This document shows positions 16,745 to 26,364 of a stretch of 64,000 nt of DNA, in pieces; within the stretch, counting starts at the first letter, position 1; each line of letters starts with the position of its first letter. The stretch spans positions 2,015,486 through 2,079,485 of the forward strand of contig NC_017094.1 of the NCBI RefSeq assembly GCF_000284315.1, written 5' to 3'. A model generated the notes under the pieces. The model ran no database searches and had not been told where the DNA came from. It saw nothing but the letters and a program-made list of their open reading frames with translations. Both the position numbers and the translations under genes were made by a program. Origin of the DNA: Leptospirillum ferrooxidans C2-3 (GTDB taxonomy: Bacteria > Nitrospirota > Leptospirillia > Leptospirillales > Leptospirillaceae).

Positions 16745-17083
16745 CTAACTCGAAGGATGATGGTTCTTGGCGTAAAAACTCTCGACCGTCTCAAGGATAA
16801 CCCCCCGTAGTTCTTCACCCGCTGGGCTCTCGGAAAGACGAAACAATCGCTTTTTGAGAAGCTCGATCTCCATCGCAATATCCTGCAGGTCCTCGACCTG
16901 GCTTTGCACCCGTGTATCCTCGACCACCACTTCGGTGATTCCCCTGTTCAGAAGCGTTTTCTTCGTAAGAGGATCGAGTGGCTTTGGAGCCTTCAGCAAA
17001 AGCCTTCCCAGGGGATCAATGATATCCGAACAGATGACCGTACCGTCTCCCAAGGATTCCAGTCGAACCATAACAAGACGCAT
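16745..17083 (-). CDS. Small protein resembling N-terminal region of HD-GYP regulators
   Basis: A 112-residue soluble protein: a compact domain (LRLLLKAPKPLDPLTKKTLLNRGITEVVVED, about residues 25-56) followed by a coiled coil. Similar lead-in segments precede HD-GYP domains in many c-di-GMP phosphodiesterases, with a slot for a turn reading G-x-L-L-x-K. Here it stands alone next to a separate HDOD protein, so the two may act together. The family call is tentative. A GGAGACTT-like ribosome site lies upstream. Confidence 0.55.
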   Translation of the reverse strand: MRLVMVRLESLGDGTVICSDIIDPLGRLLLKAPKPLDPLTKKTLLNRGITEVVVEDTRVQSQVEDLQDIAMEIELLKKRLFRLSESPAGEELRGVILETVESFYAKNHHPSS

Positions 17084-17499
17084 GAGAAGTCTCCTTTTTC
17101 ACAATCGTTGTTCCCATAGTTTATCCCGTTTCAAGACAACGATGGAACACAGCTCAACAAACCCAACGCTCCAGAAGCATTATACGCATAAGTTCACCCA
17201 CTGAGGCACCGAAGGAACAGCTATAGGGAGTTCTCATCCATCAATCATCAGTATCATCGGTCCTGATTGACAACCACCATAGTATCCCTCAGAAGACTCT
17301 CGAAAACCGAAAAAAAACTTGCACTTTTCTAGACATTCCGATATCTTCCCTTTAATTTCAAAGATCGATTTTCCTATCTTGGTGTTAGGGTGGTCGACCC
17401 AATGGTTCGACCTGTGCCATGATGGAAAAAGGAGTTTCGGTATTTTGTTTCAAAAGACACGTCGTTCCTCAGTCAACGGTCCCGGGGGAGTCAAGGAAA
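17084..17499. other. Divergent intergenic region between signalling genes
   Basis: 416 nt between a minus-strand small gene and the giant GGDEF-EAL gene. It should hold both promoters. The first open ATG of the large frame is at 17419 but has no ribosome site. I see no further structure here. Confidence 0.4.
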
Positions 17500-20400
17500 A
17501 TGGGTTCTGCTGATTCCAAGAATCCCATCAGGAACCAACCACATCTGTTCGATCTCTTTCCGGTTCCATCCATTATCCTCTACCCCGAATCGAACACCAT
17601 CCAGGACAGCAACCAGGCATTTTCTGAGCTGACCGGCTTGTCTACGAACGATCCGCTTCCAACCTCGGTTCTTCGATCCATCAAGACGGCAACTTCCAGG
17701 ATCCTCGAAACCGGAGAGCCGTTCTCTTCTATCGGAGTGAATCTCCCTGACCAGACCGGACGGCAGATCTCACTTGAGGTCGACTGTCGCCCAATTGTAA
17801 ACAATGGAAAGGCCTGTTTTCTTCTGACCTTCCGGGAACGCCAGACTGTTACAAGAAGGAGTTCAATCCTCCATCTTGTCGAAGAGGCGGAGAAGGATTT
17901 TAGGGATCGTAAAGAGCCTGATCTCTTTTTCACCCATCTCCAGAGGGCTCTCGGAACGATTTTTCCAATCCATTTTTCCATTCTCTCCATCCCATCCCCC
18001 GATGGCTCCCTGAAAACTTCAGGAATCAGCGGGAAGGATCAGGGAGACCCGGATCTCCTCCTCTCTTATTTCAGATCTTTTCGATGGAATACCCCTGACG
18101 GCCTGAAATCAGCGATCGGGAAAGCGATCGACAGCGGAAAGATCCAGATCGAAACCCCTGACATGGAAAAAGGACCCTCTCTTTCCGACCTCCTCCAGAA
18201 AATGGGCATCAAGACAACCCTCACAATTCCTTTCGGCACAGGTGAGGAGGGCGATCTCCCTTTTGGGCTTTTGACGATCGGGCTTGAGAAAAGCGAGGAA
18301 GCTGATCAGACTTTTCTCAAGGATCTGGAGATCCTGTCATCTGCCATTGCGGATTGTCTGAACCGGAATTCATTACACACTCATGTCTTCGGGCGATCAC
18401 GACTCTTCGATCTCGCCCCTGATGGGATTCTCCTTGTTGACCCAACAACCTGCCAGGTGATGGATTTCAACAGAACCTTCCGGAAAATGGTGGGCACACC
18501 GCCAGATCACTCTCCTTGGGATCTCTCACGATTCCTCAAAAGGTCCGGAGAGACACTCCAGGAGATCCTCCAAACATCGGGTCAATCCGGATTTTCATCA
18601 ACAGTCGAGCCATTGACCAGATTCGACGGAACCCGTTTTTTTGCGGACCTGACCGGTACCGTCATTCATGATCGCAACAAACCATATCTTCTGCTCCATG
18701 TCCGGGATATCACGTCTGACTACGAAACAAAGGGGATCAATGCCCTTCTCGTGGAAATTGACCGGATGATCCTCAAGGGCGATCCCCCCGAAAATCTTCT
18801 CTCCCTGATCGTCGACCGGCTCTCCGGTCTTTTCGGATTCGCCTGCACACTTTTCATGCTCCCGGTCGAAGGGGGAGAGTTCAATCTTTTGCAGATTGCC
18901 GGAGAATCCCCCGCCATACATGAATTCATCCTGAAATCCTTTTCAGGCTTGAGGTGGAATACACCACCCGGCATCCGGACTCTCGTGGGGAAAGCCTTTA
19001 TTGAAAAACGTCCCATCTATGTTGAAATCGATGAGTATGAGATCAACTGGGGATCTCCCATCGGAAACACAGCCCGGGATCTGGGAATCGCAGCGGGATT
19101 TGCAGTCCCCATTCAGAAGGGAAATAATCAGTCCCCCTGGGGTGTTCTGAGCATCGTTGTCAAAAAACCCGAAGAGCTTTCAGAAAAAATTCGGGAACAG
19201 ATCACCGATCTGGCGGGCAGAATTGAGATTGCCTTTGCCCAGTTAGAAGAACACCGGATCGAAATTCAGAAAAAGGCCATTTTCGATGAGGCTCCGGATG
19301 GCATTTTCCTGCTGGATCCGGAACGTCTTCTTCTTCTTGAAAGCAACAAGGTGTTTTTCAACATGCTGGGAGTCTCCGATCAAAAAGCACTGGTCGGGAA
19401 ACACATCAAAGAGTTCCTCGTCAGCTCAGAACAGGACTTCAGTCTCCTTTCAGAACTTCTGGTAGGATATTCGGGCCATTCTTCCCTTTTCCGAAGCCGC
19501 ATCAGGCGGTCCGATGGAACGATCTTTACCACCAGCACAAGCGTATCACTCATCCCTTATGGGGATAAAAAGGCCCTGACGGTTCATATCAGGGACATCA
19601 CCCAGGAAATCCTTATTGAAGGAATGAACCGGCTTTGGGCGGAGCTCGACCAGCGGATCCTTCTCGGAGACCCGCTGGACAACCTGATCTCATTCATCGT
19701 CCGGAAGATTCAGGATCTTTTCGGATTTCACTGGACCTGTTTTGTAACACCACAGCCGGACGGATCCTTCCGGGTCATAGAAATTGCCTCAAACCACCCC
19801 GGAATCGATGAGAAGATCCGTGGATTTCTGGCACCACTCAAATGGAACACACAGCCTGGAAACAGGACGCTTCTGGGCCGTGCCCTTACCTCCGGAGTCC
19901 CCCAAGTCTATGACGCCTCCTCGCCCCAAACCCCGATCGTTCAAGAGTGGATCAAAAACAATCACATAGAGGGAATGATCTCTCTTCCAGTCACAAGACA
20001 GAGCGGGAATCAGATCATCGGAGGGCTGACCGTCGCCGTTCAAAAAAAGGAAAATCTTTCCGATGGAGTCGTGTCCCTCCTGAAAGACCTCTCCCTCAAG
20101 ATCCGGAGCACCTTCTCCCGATTTGAAGAACAGAACCTGATCAGGATCCAGCAAGCGTCAATGGAAGCGGCCAAAAACCCCATGTGGATCACCAACCCCA
20201 AGGGAGAGGTCGAGTGGGCCAATAATGAGTTTTTCCGGATGCTGGGGTCGGATCGGGTTCCAGCAAAAGAAATCTCCCTCGGATCCATCTTCTCTGACCC
20301 CATTTCGACAACATCCGGAGCAAAGTCGCTTCTTCAGCTCATACGCTCCGGAAAACCCTTCGAAGGAGAAGTTTCAGGGATCAGCCAGAGCGGCGGAAGA

Positions 20401-22674
20401 ATCTTCACCCAGACGCTGATCACCCCGCTAAAAGATCATCGGGGAAAAATTGCCCATATTCTCGGCCATCAAAAAGATGTGACCATTGAGCGAGAAGAGA
20501 TGGAGATCGACCAGCTTTTGGCAAAGCTTGACGCCAACGTCTTGAACGGCATCAATTTCCAGGGACTTCTCGATCTTCTTACCTCCGGTGTCCAGTCCAT
20601 CTACGACGCCCTTGCGGTCCAAATCGCAACGTTGGATGAAACCCACAAACTTTCGATCCGCTCCTTTGTTTCAAAAGACCCCAAGCTCTCGGCAGCCATT
20701 CGGCTCTCCGGAAACGCTCCGGATGTCGAGGGATTCAAAAAAGAAACTTCACATCTCGCATCCAGAAAAGACCGCCATCAGGAAATTCGTCTCAAGGACT
20801 CTCCGGATGAATACCCCTTCCGAAATCTTCTTTTGGCCTCAGGATGTGAAACCATCCATTCCTTCCCCATACATGAAAAGGGAAAGGCGGTCGGAGCCCT
20901 GACCTTGTTTCTGGACCGGACGAGCAACATTGGAAATCGTTCGATCGCATTCATTAATCAGCTTCTGTCAAGAATCTCCATCGTTCTGGAGCGGTTCAGC
21001 GAACAGGAGAGGATGAGGCTTCAGGATGCCGCCATGGCAAACGTGTCGAATGGCATCATGATCACTTCGGCGGACGGAACCATCGGGTGGGTCAATCCGG
21101 CGCTTGTTTCGATGAGCGGATATTCGGAAAAAGAGCTGATCGGGACAAATGCCTGGCTTACCACTTACGGAAACGGACATCCGGAAATCCATGAGGCCCT
21201 TTTGAGAACGGTCCGGGAAGGCCGACCGTTTGAAGGCGTTCTGGATGCTTTCAAGAAAGACCAGACACCATACACGGTCGAGATCAGCATTACCCCCATA
21301 CAAAACTCCGAAGGGAAGATCACTCACTTTGTCGCCATCCAGAAAGACCAGACATTAAAGATCCAGCAGGAGAGGGAGATCTGGCAACTGGCCCATATCG
21401 ATGCACTGACAGGTCTTCTCAATAGAGCTGCCCTCCTTGATCGCCTCAGGACAGAAACAGAACGATCGGCGAGAAGTCAAAAAAGCCTTGCGCTCCTCTT
21501 TATCGACCTCGACGGATTCAAAGAGGTGAACGATACCTTTGGCCATGCTGCAGGGGACATCCTTCTCAAAACGGTCGCACAAAGGATCTCAAGAACACTT
21601 CGTTCAACCGATGCCGCCTCGCGCCTCGGAGGCGATGAGTTTGTTCTTCTGATCACAGACCTTGTCGAAATCGACGAGATCCTTTTTCTGATCCAGCGCA
21701 TCTTCGATGCCATACTCGAACCCATCCTGATCGAAGACCAGCCGATCCGGATCACCGCCTCCATGGGCGTCGCGACATTTCCTGAAGACGCATCCGATGC
21801 CGGAGACCTTCTCAGGAAATCCGATATCGCCATGTATCAGGCAAAAAGCCATAACAAGAACAACTGGCAATTTTTCGATCCCGAGATGGAAAAGAGAGTA
21901 CAGCGGCGTCACAGTCAGGCCAAGGCCATTATCAACGGGCTTGAAAAAGGGGAATTCACTCTCTACTACATGCCGGCCGTCGACCTCCAGAAAGGTCTTG
22001 TCACGGAAATTGAAGCTCTTCTGAGGTGGAACTCCCCGGAGGACGGACTCTTGCTCCCCGACGTCTTCCTGCCCACGGCAGAAGAGTCAGGATTGATGAC
22101 GGCGCTCGGGGAATGGACCATTGAACGTGCCATTGAAACCATCCATCACTGGCTCGAAGACGGACGTCCCCCCGTCCGACTCTCGATCAACATCTCCCCG
22201 ACCCATTTCTGGTCCCCGGGATTTACCGAATCATTTCTCCGGAGAATCAAACGCGACCCAGCCATCGCAACGTGGCTGACCGTTGAGCTGACGGAAAGCC
22301 TGCTGATGAAAAATCTTGAAAAGTCCCTTGAATTTCTGGAAGCCATCCGGGAATTCGGAGTTCGGATCTCGGTCGATGATTTTGGTCTGGGATCGGCACT
22401 CCTTCCCAATCTTCCGGAACTTCATGTCGACGAGATCAAGATTCCCCAGGCCTATGTCCTTCATATGGAGCGCCACAATAGAACCAGGCAGCTCGTCAAG
22501 ACCATTATCCACCTTGGGGAAAATATGGGAATTGATGTTGTCGGAGAAGGGGTTGAAACCGGTGCCGAAAAAAAACGTCTACTGGAGATGGGTTGCCACG
22601 TCCTTCAGGGTTTCGAGATCTGTCGCCCCGTCCCGCTTCCTGCTCTTGAAGATTTTCTGAAAAGGTTCCAGTGA
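17500..22674 (+). CDS. Giant PAS/GAF sensor with GGDEF and EAL domains
   Basis: About 1724 residues. Four successive PAS-GAF units (PAS about 11-117, 302-410, 594-705, 890-1000; GAF about 127-285, 414-585, 707-877, 1004-1167) precede a fifth PAS (about 1177-1290). A GGDEF domain (about 1294-1457) and an EAL domain (about 1474-1723) follow. GAF units share a repeated WNTP-x-G motif. The cyclase site GGDEF is intact at 21628-21642, with an RSTD inhibitory site five residues ahead. The EAL motif (22012-22020), NIS, ELTE and EGVET are kept. However, the usual KID is KIP (22438-22446) and loop 6 reads DDFGLGSALL, so phosphodiesterase activity may be weak. AAGGA precedes the ATG at 17500; 17419 is an alternative start. 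Confidence 0.9.
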   Translation: MGSADSKNPIRNQPHLFDLFPVPSIILYPESNTIQDSNQAFSELTGLSTNDPLPTSVLRSIKTATSRILETGEPFSSIGVNLPDQTGRQISLEVDCRPIVNNGKACFLLTFRERQTVTRRSSILHLVEEAEKDFRDRKEPDLFFTHLQRALGTIFPIHFSILSIPSPDGSLKTSGISGKDQGDPDLLLSYFRSFRWNTPDGLKSAIGKAIDSGKIQIETPDMEKGPSLSDLLQKMGIKTTLTIPFGTGEEGDLPFGLLTIGLEKSEEADQTFLKDLEILSSAIADCLNRNSLHTHVFGRSRLFDLAPDGILLVDPTTCQVMDFNRTFRKMVGTPPDHSPWDLSRFLKRSGETLQEILQTSGQSGFSSTVEPLTRFDGTRFFADLTGTVIHDRNKPYLLLHVRDITSDYETKGINALLVEIDRMILKGDPPENLLSLIVDRLSGLFGFACTLFMLPVEGGEFNLLQIAGESPAIHEFILKSFSGLRWNTPPGIRTLVGKAFIEKRPIYVEIDEYEINWGSPIGNTARDLGIAAGFAVPIQKGNNQSPWGVLSIVVKKPEELSEKIREQITDLAGRIEIAFAQLEEHRIEIQKKAIFDEAPDGIFLLDPERLLLLESNKVFFNMLGVSDQKALVGKHIKEFLVSSEQDFSLLSELLVGYSGHSSLFRSRIRRSDGTIFTTSTSVSLIPYGDKKALTVHIRDITQEILIEGMNRLWAELDQRILLGDPLDNLISFIVRKIQDLFGFHWTCFVTPQPDGSFRVIEIASNHPGIDEKIRGFLAPLKWNTQPGNRTLLGRALTSGVPQVYDASSPQTPIVQEWIKNNHIEGMISLPVTRQSGNQIIGGLTVAVQKKENLSDGVVSLLKDLSLKIRSTFSRFEEQNLIRIQQASMEAAKNPMWITNPKGEVEWANNEFFRMLGSDRVPAKEISLGSIFSDPISTTSGAKSLLQLIRSGKPFEGEVSGISQSGGRIFTQTLITPLKDHRGKIAHILGHQKDVTIEREEMEIDQLLAKLDANVLNGINFQGLLDLLTSGVQSIYDALAVQIATLDETHKLSIRSFVSKDPKLSAAIRLSGNAPDVEGFKKETSHLASRKDRHQEIRLKDSPDEYPFRNLLLASGCETIHSFPIHEKGKAVGALTLFLDRTSNIGNRSIAFINQLLSRISIVLERFSEQERMRLQDAAMANVSNGIMITSADGTIGWVNPALVSMSGYSEKELIGTNAWLTTYGNGHPEIHEALLRTVREGRPFEGVLDAFKKDQTPYTVEISITPIQNSEGKITHFVAIQKDQTLKIQQEREIWQLAHIDALTGLLNRAALLDRLRTETERSARSQKSLALLFIDLDGFKEVNDTFGHAAGDILLKTVAQRISRTLRSTDAASRLGGDEFVLLITDLVEIDEILFLIQRIFDAILEPILIEDQPIRITASMGVATFPEDASDAGDLLRKSDIAMYQAKSHNKNNWQFFDPEMEKRVQRRHSQAKAIINGLEKGEFTLYYMPAVDLQKGLVTEIEALLRWNSPEDGLLLPDVFLPTAEESGLMTALGEWTIERAIETIHHWLEDGRPPVRLSINISPTHFWSPGFTESFLRRIKRDPAIATWLTVELTESLLMKNLEKSLEFLEAIREFGVRISVDDFGLGSALLPNLPELHVDEIKIPQAYVLHMERHNRTRQLVKTIIHLGENMGIDVVGEGVETGAEKKRLLEMGCHVLQGFEICRPVPLPALEDFLKRFQ

Positions 22675-22692
22675 TTTTTTTCTCCCGAAGAC

Positions 22693-22724
22693 TTGAAAAG
22701 GGGCCCTGATCGGCCCCTTTTCAA
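22693..22724. terminator. Bidirectional terminator
   Basis: A perfect 13-bp inverted repeat TTGAAAAGGGGCC / GGCCCCTTTTCAA with a 6-nt loop. It sits between the stops of the convergent GGDEF-EAL gene and the solute-binding-protein gene. Confidence 0.85.
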
Positions 22725-22748
22725 TGAATCTGCAATGACCCCAGACTT

Positions 22749-23732
22749 CTACTTCTTCAGATCCGCCTTTGTCACCGACTTGAAGCCAAAATGCCTGAAC
22801 ACTTTTTGGGCCTCCGGTGATTTGAGGAAGATGAGCCACCGCTTTGCCCATAGCTTGTGACGGGCTCCACGAATGATCGAAGCGGCATAGATCGCCTTGA
22901 CATTCTGGCTGTCAGGGATGGCGACATTTTCAATCGCATGTCCGACCTGCTCCTGGAAGATGGCCTCCGAACGCCAGGTCACACCGGCATCAGCTTTCTT
23001 GGCCATCAGAAACATCGGACTCTGACGATGGTGGATGCGGGTCAATGTTGTTTCTCCATTCTTGACCTTGTCCTCATAGACCGTCTTGGAAAGCTTCTCC
23101 CCTCCAGCCTTTACCAGTGAGCCCTTGATCTGGCGGGAAACACCTTCCCATGCCGGATTGGGCATGACAAGACGGACCCCTGGTTTTCCAAGATCGGAAA
23201 GCCCCTTGATTCCCGCAGGGTTCCCCTTTGGAACCATGATCGTCAGGTCATTTGTCGCATAGGCCACTGGAGGACCAACCAGAAGCTTTTTCGCAATCAG
23301 TTTCCGGACCTGTCCAAGACCCGCCGCATAAAGATCTCCGGGAACCGTCATCGTCGCATTACCGACAGTGAGTCGGCCTTTTTCGGCGATCTGTTTGGCC
23401 AAAAGACCGGGCGGAAGGGTTTCGTAAAAGAGTTTTCCCCGGATTTTTGGATATTTTTTCTCAAAGGCCTCAACGAGTGGAGCCATTGCAAAAAAGTAAT
23501 TTCCACCCACATACATGACCAATTCGGGATGGCTCATGTTTCCGTGGAGATCCGGAAGATTGTCCACATCCGGAACGGTGACATTCACCCCTTTTCCGAC
23601 AGATGGATTGTTATGCCCATGGCTCCATGGCGGATAGGTGGAAGTCTCATCTGCCCAAACCGTTTTTCCGGAAGAAACGCCTCCAAGAAGGAGAGAAACA
23701 GCCAGTATCGTCATCAAAGGTCGTTGATTCAC
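22749..23732 (-). CDS. Periplasmic solute-binding protein (ModA/SBP-like)
   Basis: A 327-residue exported protein with a signal peptide (residues about 1-28, ending VWA-DE). The body has the two-lobe type II binding-protein pattern: YVGGNYFFAMAPLVEAFEKKYP, LLAKQIAEKGRLTVGNATM, LTIMVPKGNPAGIKGLSDLGKPGVRLVMP and a late WRSEAIFQEQVG. This is similar to molybdate and related oxyanion-binding proteins; the ligand is not certain. No ABC permease or ATPase is adjacent. It follows a Tat-exported DsrE-like gene and a tetrahaem gene on the same strand, so it may serve sensing or delivery of a sulfur oxyanion or metal; that is inference. Confidence 0.75.
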   Translation of the reverse strand: MNQRPLMTILAVSLLLGGVSSGKTVWADETSTYPPWSHGHNNPSVGKGVNVTVPDVDNLPDLHGNMSHPELVMYVGGNYFFAMAPLVEAFEKKYPKIRGKLFYETLPPGLLAKQIAEKGRLTVGNATMTVPGDLYAAGLGQVRKLIAKKLLVGPPVAYATNDLTIMVPKGNPAGIKGLSDLGKPGVRLVMPNPAWEGVSRQIKGSLVKAGGEKLSKTVYEDKVKNGETTLTRIHHRQSPMFLMAKKADAGVTWRSEAIFQEQVGHAIENVAIPDSQNVKAIYAASIIRGARHKLWAKRWLIFLKSPEAQKVFRHFGFKSVTKADLKK

Positions 23733-23765
23733 AATGCCTCCCTTTCTGAAAGGTGAATGGTTGGG

Positions 23766-24569
23766 CTAGGATCGGGCGTAGTGGAAACCCGCTTCGCTCA
23801 AAAGGGGAATGGTTCCCACAATTCCCGGTGTCAGGACAACTCCCGGAATCAGGTGGTTTGTCAACTCCGCAGCAATCTCTCCGTGGGTCTTGTGATCTGG
23901 GTTCACCCCGCCTTTTTTTAACGCTCCGGAAAGCTCCCAAATCATATTGTGGCAACCCAGAAAAACAACCCCTCTTGCCTGCAGGACCGGAATATTGTTG
24001 TCTTCCGGTGATAAAACTCCATGAGGATTGTTCAGATCGGAAAGAGGCTTTTCCGAAGCAGGGGATCGCTTCAAAAGCGGATTTTGAGCTGATTTCATTC
24101 CGGCTTTTTCATGAAGTTTATACTTTTCCCACATATGATCGTCAAAAAGAGCCAGATGAGCCGTTCCATGGGTTGCGGACAACACCAGAGCATCTTTTTT
24201 TCCAAAGCTGTAGACCTGGGCGTTCAGGGAATTTCTCATGAGGTTCAGCCAGGGAGATCCGATCACCGTGTTATCCCATACCTGTTTGGGCTTTGCCCGG
24301 TAATGGAACAGAAGTGAAAGGGCTTCATGATCCCATTCATCCTTGTGGAGACTGATCATGGTCACCGACTTATAGTCCCGACGCCCTTTTGCCCTTTCGA
24401 GTGCTCGCAAAAGTGCCTTCAGGTGATGATCGCCTTTGGGCTCAAGGTCCAGTTTTTCAGATGCCGCCGCTTCAGGAAGCTTCCCGACACCCAGGCCAAG
24501 GGCCGCACCTGCTGCCCCGATTGTCGCCACCATTCCCAACATTTCCCGACGAGAGACAGATTCACTCAT
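23766..24569 (-). CDS. Tat-exported DsrE-like protein
   Basis: A 267-residue protein with a twin-arginine signal (SRREMLG then a Gly/Ala-rich core, residues 7-35). The later part has the DsrE/F-like pattern: RGVVFLGCHNMIWEL (Cys about residue 196), then LIPGVVLTPGIVGTIPLLSEAGFHYA at the C-terminus, which resembles the end of sulfur-relay DsrE-fold proteins. A role in periplasmic sulfur or redox chemistry is possible. GGAGG upstream of 24569 sets the start; an upstream ATG at 24632 would bury the Tat signal. It stands between the tetrahaem gene and the binding-protein gene, so a shared transcript is plausible. Confidence 0.7.
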   Translation of the reverse strand: MSESVSRREMLGMVATIGAAGAALGLGVGKLPEAAASEKLDLEPKGDHHLKALLRALERAKGRRDYKSVTMISLHKDEWDHEALSLLFHYRAKPKQVWDNTVIGSPWLNLMRNSLNAQVYSFGKKDALVLSATHGTAHLALFDDHMWEKYKLHEKAGMKSAQNPLLKRSPASEKPLSDLNNPHGVLSPEDNNIPVLQARGVVFLGCHNMIWELSGALKKGGVNPDHKTHGEIAAELTNHLIPGVVLTPGIVGTIPLLSEAGFHYARS

Positions 24570-24708
24570 ACGTTTTCCTCCTTCGTTGATTCGGATTGAT
24601 ATTGATAAAAAGAGCCTGCATCGGCTCCGCAACAGGAATCTCCGGTGAACCTATCTGGCAATAGCCCCCCAGGAGATTCCCCTGAAAAATGATGACCGTC
24701 ATCAGAAA

Positions 24709-26172
24709 TCAATGGCCCTGAACAACGCTTTTTCTCGGATCAAGGGGATGTGGTCGGCTTTCAATATAGCGGGCCACATCCCATGCCTCCTGAACGGATA
24801 GTATTCCGGAATTTCCAAGAGGCATATTGTGCTGGATAAAAGATGCTGCCTTCGCGACAAGGTGGAGCCCTGCACCACAGTTGAAGGAATGGGCACCCCA
24901 TAGGGGAGGGAAAATAAGGCGGCCACCCTGCTCCAGCCCCTGTCCATTCGCACCGTGGCAAAGAGCGCAACTATGCTGGTACACCGCCCGTCCGTTTTCG
25001 AGGCTGACGGGACGGGGCGGTGGGGATAATGCACGGAATCCCCGGCCCGAAAGACTCGCACCGACCGGTGCTCCTTCCGCCATCCATTTGCTGTATGCCT
25101 CGAGGGAAACAATCTCCTTGCTTGATAGGGCCGGAGTCTTCCCGTTCAGGGAAAATCGGAAACAATCCTGAAGCCTTTCAACATAGGTGACAACCTTATG
25201 ATTCTTTTCCCTGTAAACAGGGTACGATACAAATGCTGCCCATAAAGGGGCAGCATTTGCAATCGTCCCCGCACCCAGATGGCAAGCTGAACAGTTCAGG
25301 CCATTTTTGTCAAACTGGGGAGCAAGCTTTCGTGTGTGAAGAAAGAGCTCCCGTCCGTACCGGATGGCATCCCCGTTCGGACCCGGAGGACCACCATCCC
25401 AATCGGGAGGATGAAACGTTCCGGCAATATAAATTCCATGGTGATTCAAGGAAACAGGAGGGTGGTCATTGCCTCCGGACAGCCATTGTGCCAACGCACT
25501 GATCTCTTCGGGAGAAAGCTTCCGGGAAACACTCGACATCAGATTGCCGGGATCTCCGGATCTGTATCCCCCTTTAAATAAAGACAGCTGGGTTGAGAGA
25601 TATCCGGGGGAGAGGCCAATAATGGGAGGGAAAGCATGGGCTACCCCTTTCCCTACTGGGCCGTGGCAGGTAAAGCAGGAGGGGATACCGGCAGAAAGAC
25701 GACCTTCCCGAGCCAGTCTTTCACCGATGCCCCATGAAGACGCATGATGAAACACCGGAGTCTTTCTGATCGACTTCAGCTTTGAAAAATACTGTGCCAC
25801 CTGTTTGCGTTCTTCGGCAGAAAGGTCCTCTGCGACAATTTGCATGACCCCAGGTCGTTTTTTTTTCGCAAAAAGATCCAGCTCGTGTTGAACATAAAGA
25901 TCGTCGAGACCGGCAATTTCAGGAGTCGCCCTTCCCGCAAGTCCCTCCCCCTTCGGTCCATGGCAGGACACACAACTCTGACCAAGATGGGGGAGCGGTC
26001 TGAAAGCCAGGATTTTACCGGTCAGATTGGCAGCCCGGGATATCATCGGATAAAAAAACGCAAGCATCAGAAAAACAATGGTAAAGACAGGAAAAAGTCG
26101 ATTTTTGGGAACGATTTTTATCACCATTGGACTCAGTATCAAAAACACACTCCCCAACAAAACATGGCTCAT
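24709..26172 (-). CDS. Tetrahaem cytochrome c with C-terminal TsdA-like thiosulfate dehydrogenase domain
   Basis: A 487-residue exported protein with four haem sites: CVSCH 67-71, CFTCH 166-170, CSACH 294-298 and CALCH 402-406. The N-terminal half holds two cytochrome c553-like domains. From about residue 268 the protein follows TsdA: NGLNCSACHLGAG, NAAPLWAAF, then YVERLQDCFRFSLNGK with Cys337 in the position of the TsdA haem-1 axial cysteine, and HNMPLG with Met450 for haem 2. TsdA oxidises thiosulfate to tetrathionate, or the reverse. The fused N-terminal haems could pass electrons on. The signal peptide ends near ISRA; ATGs at 26172 and 26127 both lack a clear ribosome site, so the start is open. 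Confidence 0.85.
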   Translation of the reverse strand: MSHVLLGSVFLILSPMVIKIVPKNRLFPVFTIVFLMLAFFYPMISRAANLTGKILAFRPLPHLGQSCVSCHGPKGEGLAGRATPEIAGLDDLYVQHELDLFAKKKRPGVMQIVAEDLSAEERKQVAQYFSKLKSIRKTPVFHHASSWGIGERLAREGRLSAGIPSCFTCHGPVGKGVAHAFPPIIGLSPGYLSTQLSLFKGGYRSGDPGNLMSSVSRKLSPEEISALAQWLSGGNDHPPVSLNHHGIYIAGTFHPPDWDGGPPGPNGDAIRYGRELFLHTRKLAPQFDKNGLNCSACHLGAGTIANAAPLWAAFVSYPVYREKNHKVVTYVERLQDCFRFSLNGKTPALSSKEIVSLEAYSKWMAEGAPVGASLSGRGFRALSPPPRPVSLENGRAVYQHSCALCHGANGQGLEQGGRLIFPPLWGAHSFNCGAGLHLVAKAASFIQHNMPLGNSGILSVQEAWDVARYIESRPHPLDPRKSVVQGH

Positions 26173-26364
26173 TTCAGATGAACGGCAAATACGATGGGCG
26201 ATTGGGTGGTTATGAGATCGTCTCTTTAATTTACAAATATATTCGGATGAAAAGAATGTCCAAAACAGATGCCTTTTGATACCATATCATGATCAACTTA
26301 ATGACGTCACCACAAATGGTGTCTTAAAAGACGAAAACATCCAATTTTACAGGAGTTCTAGAGC

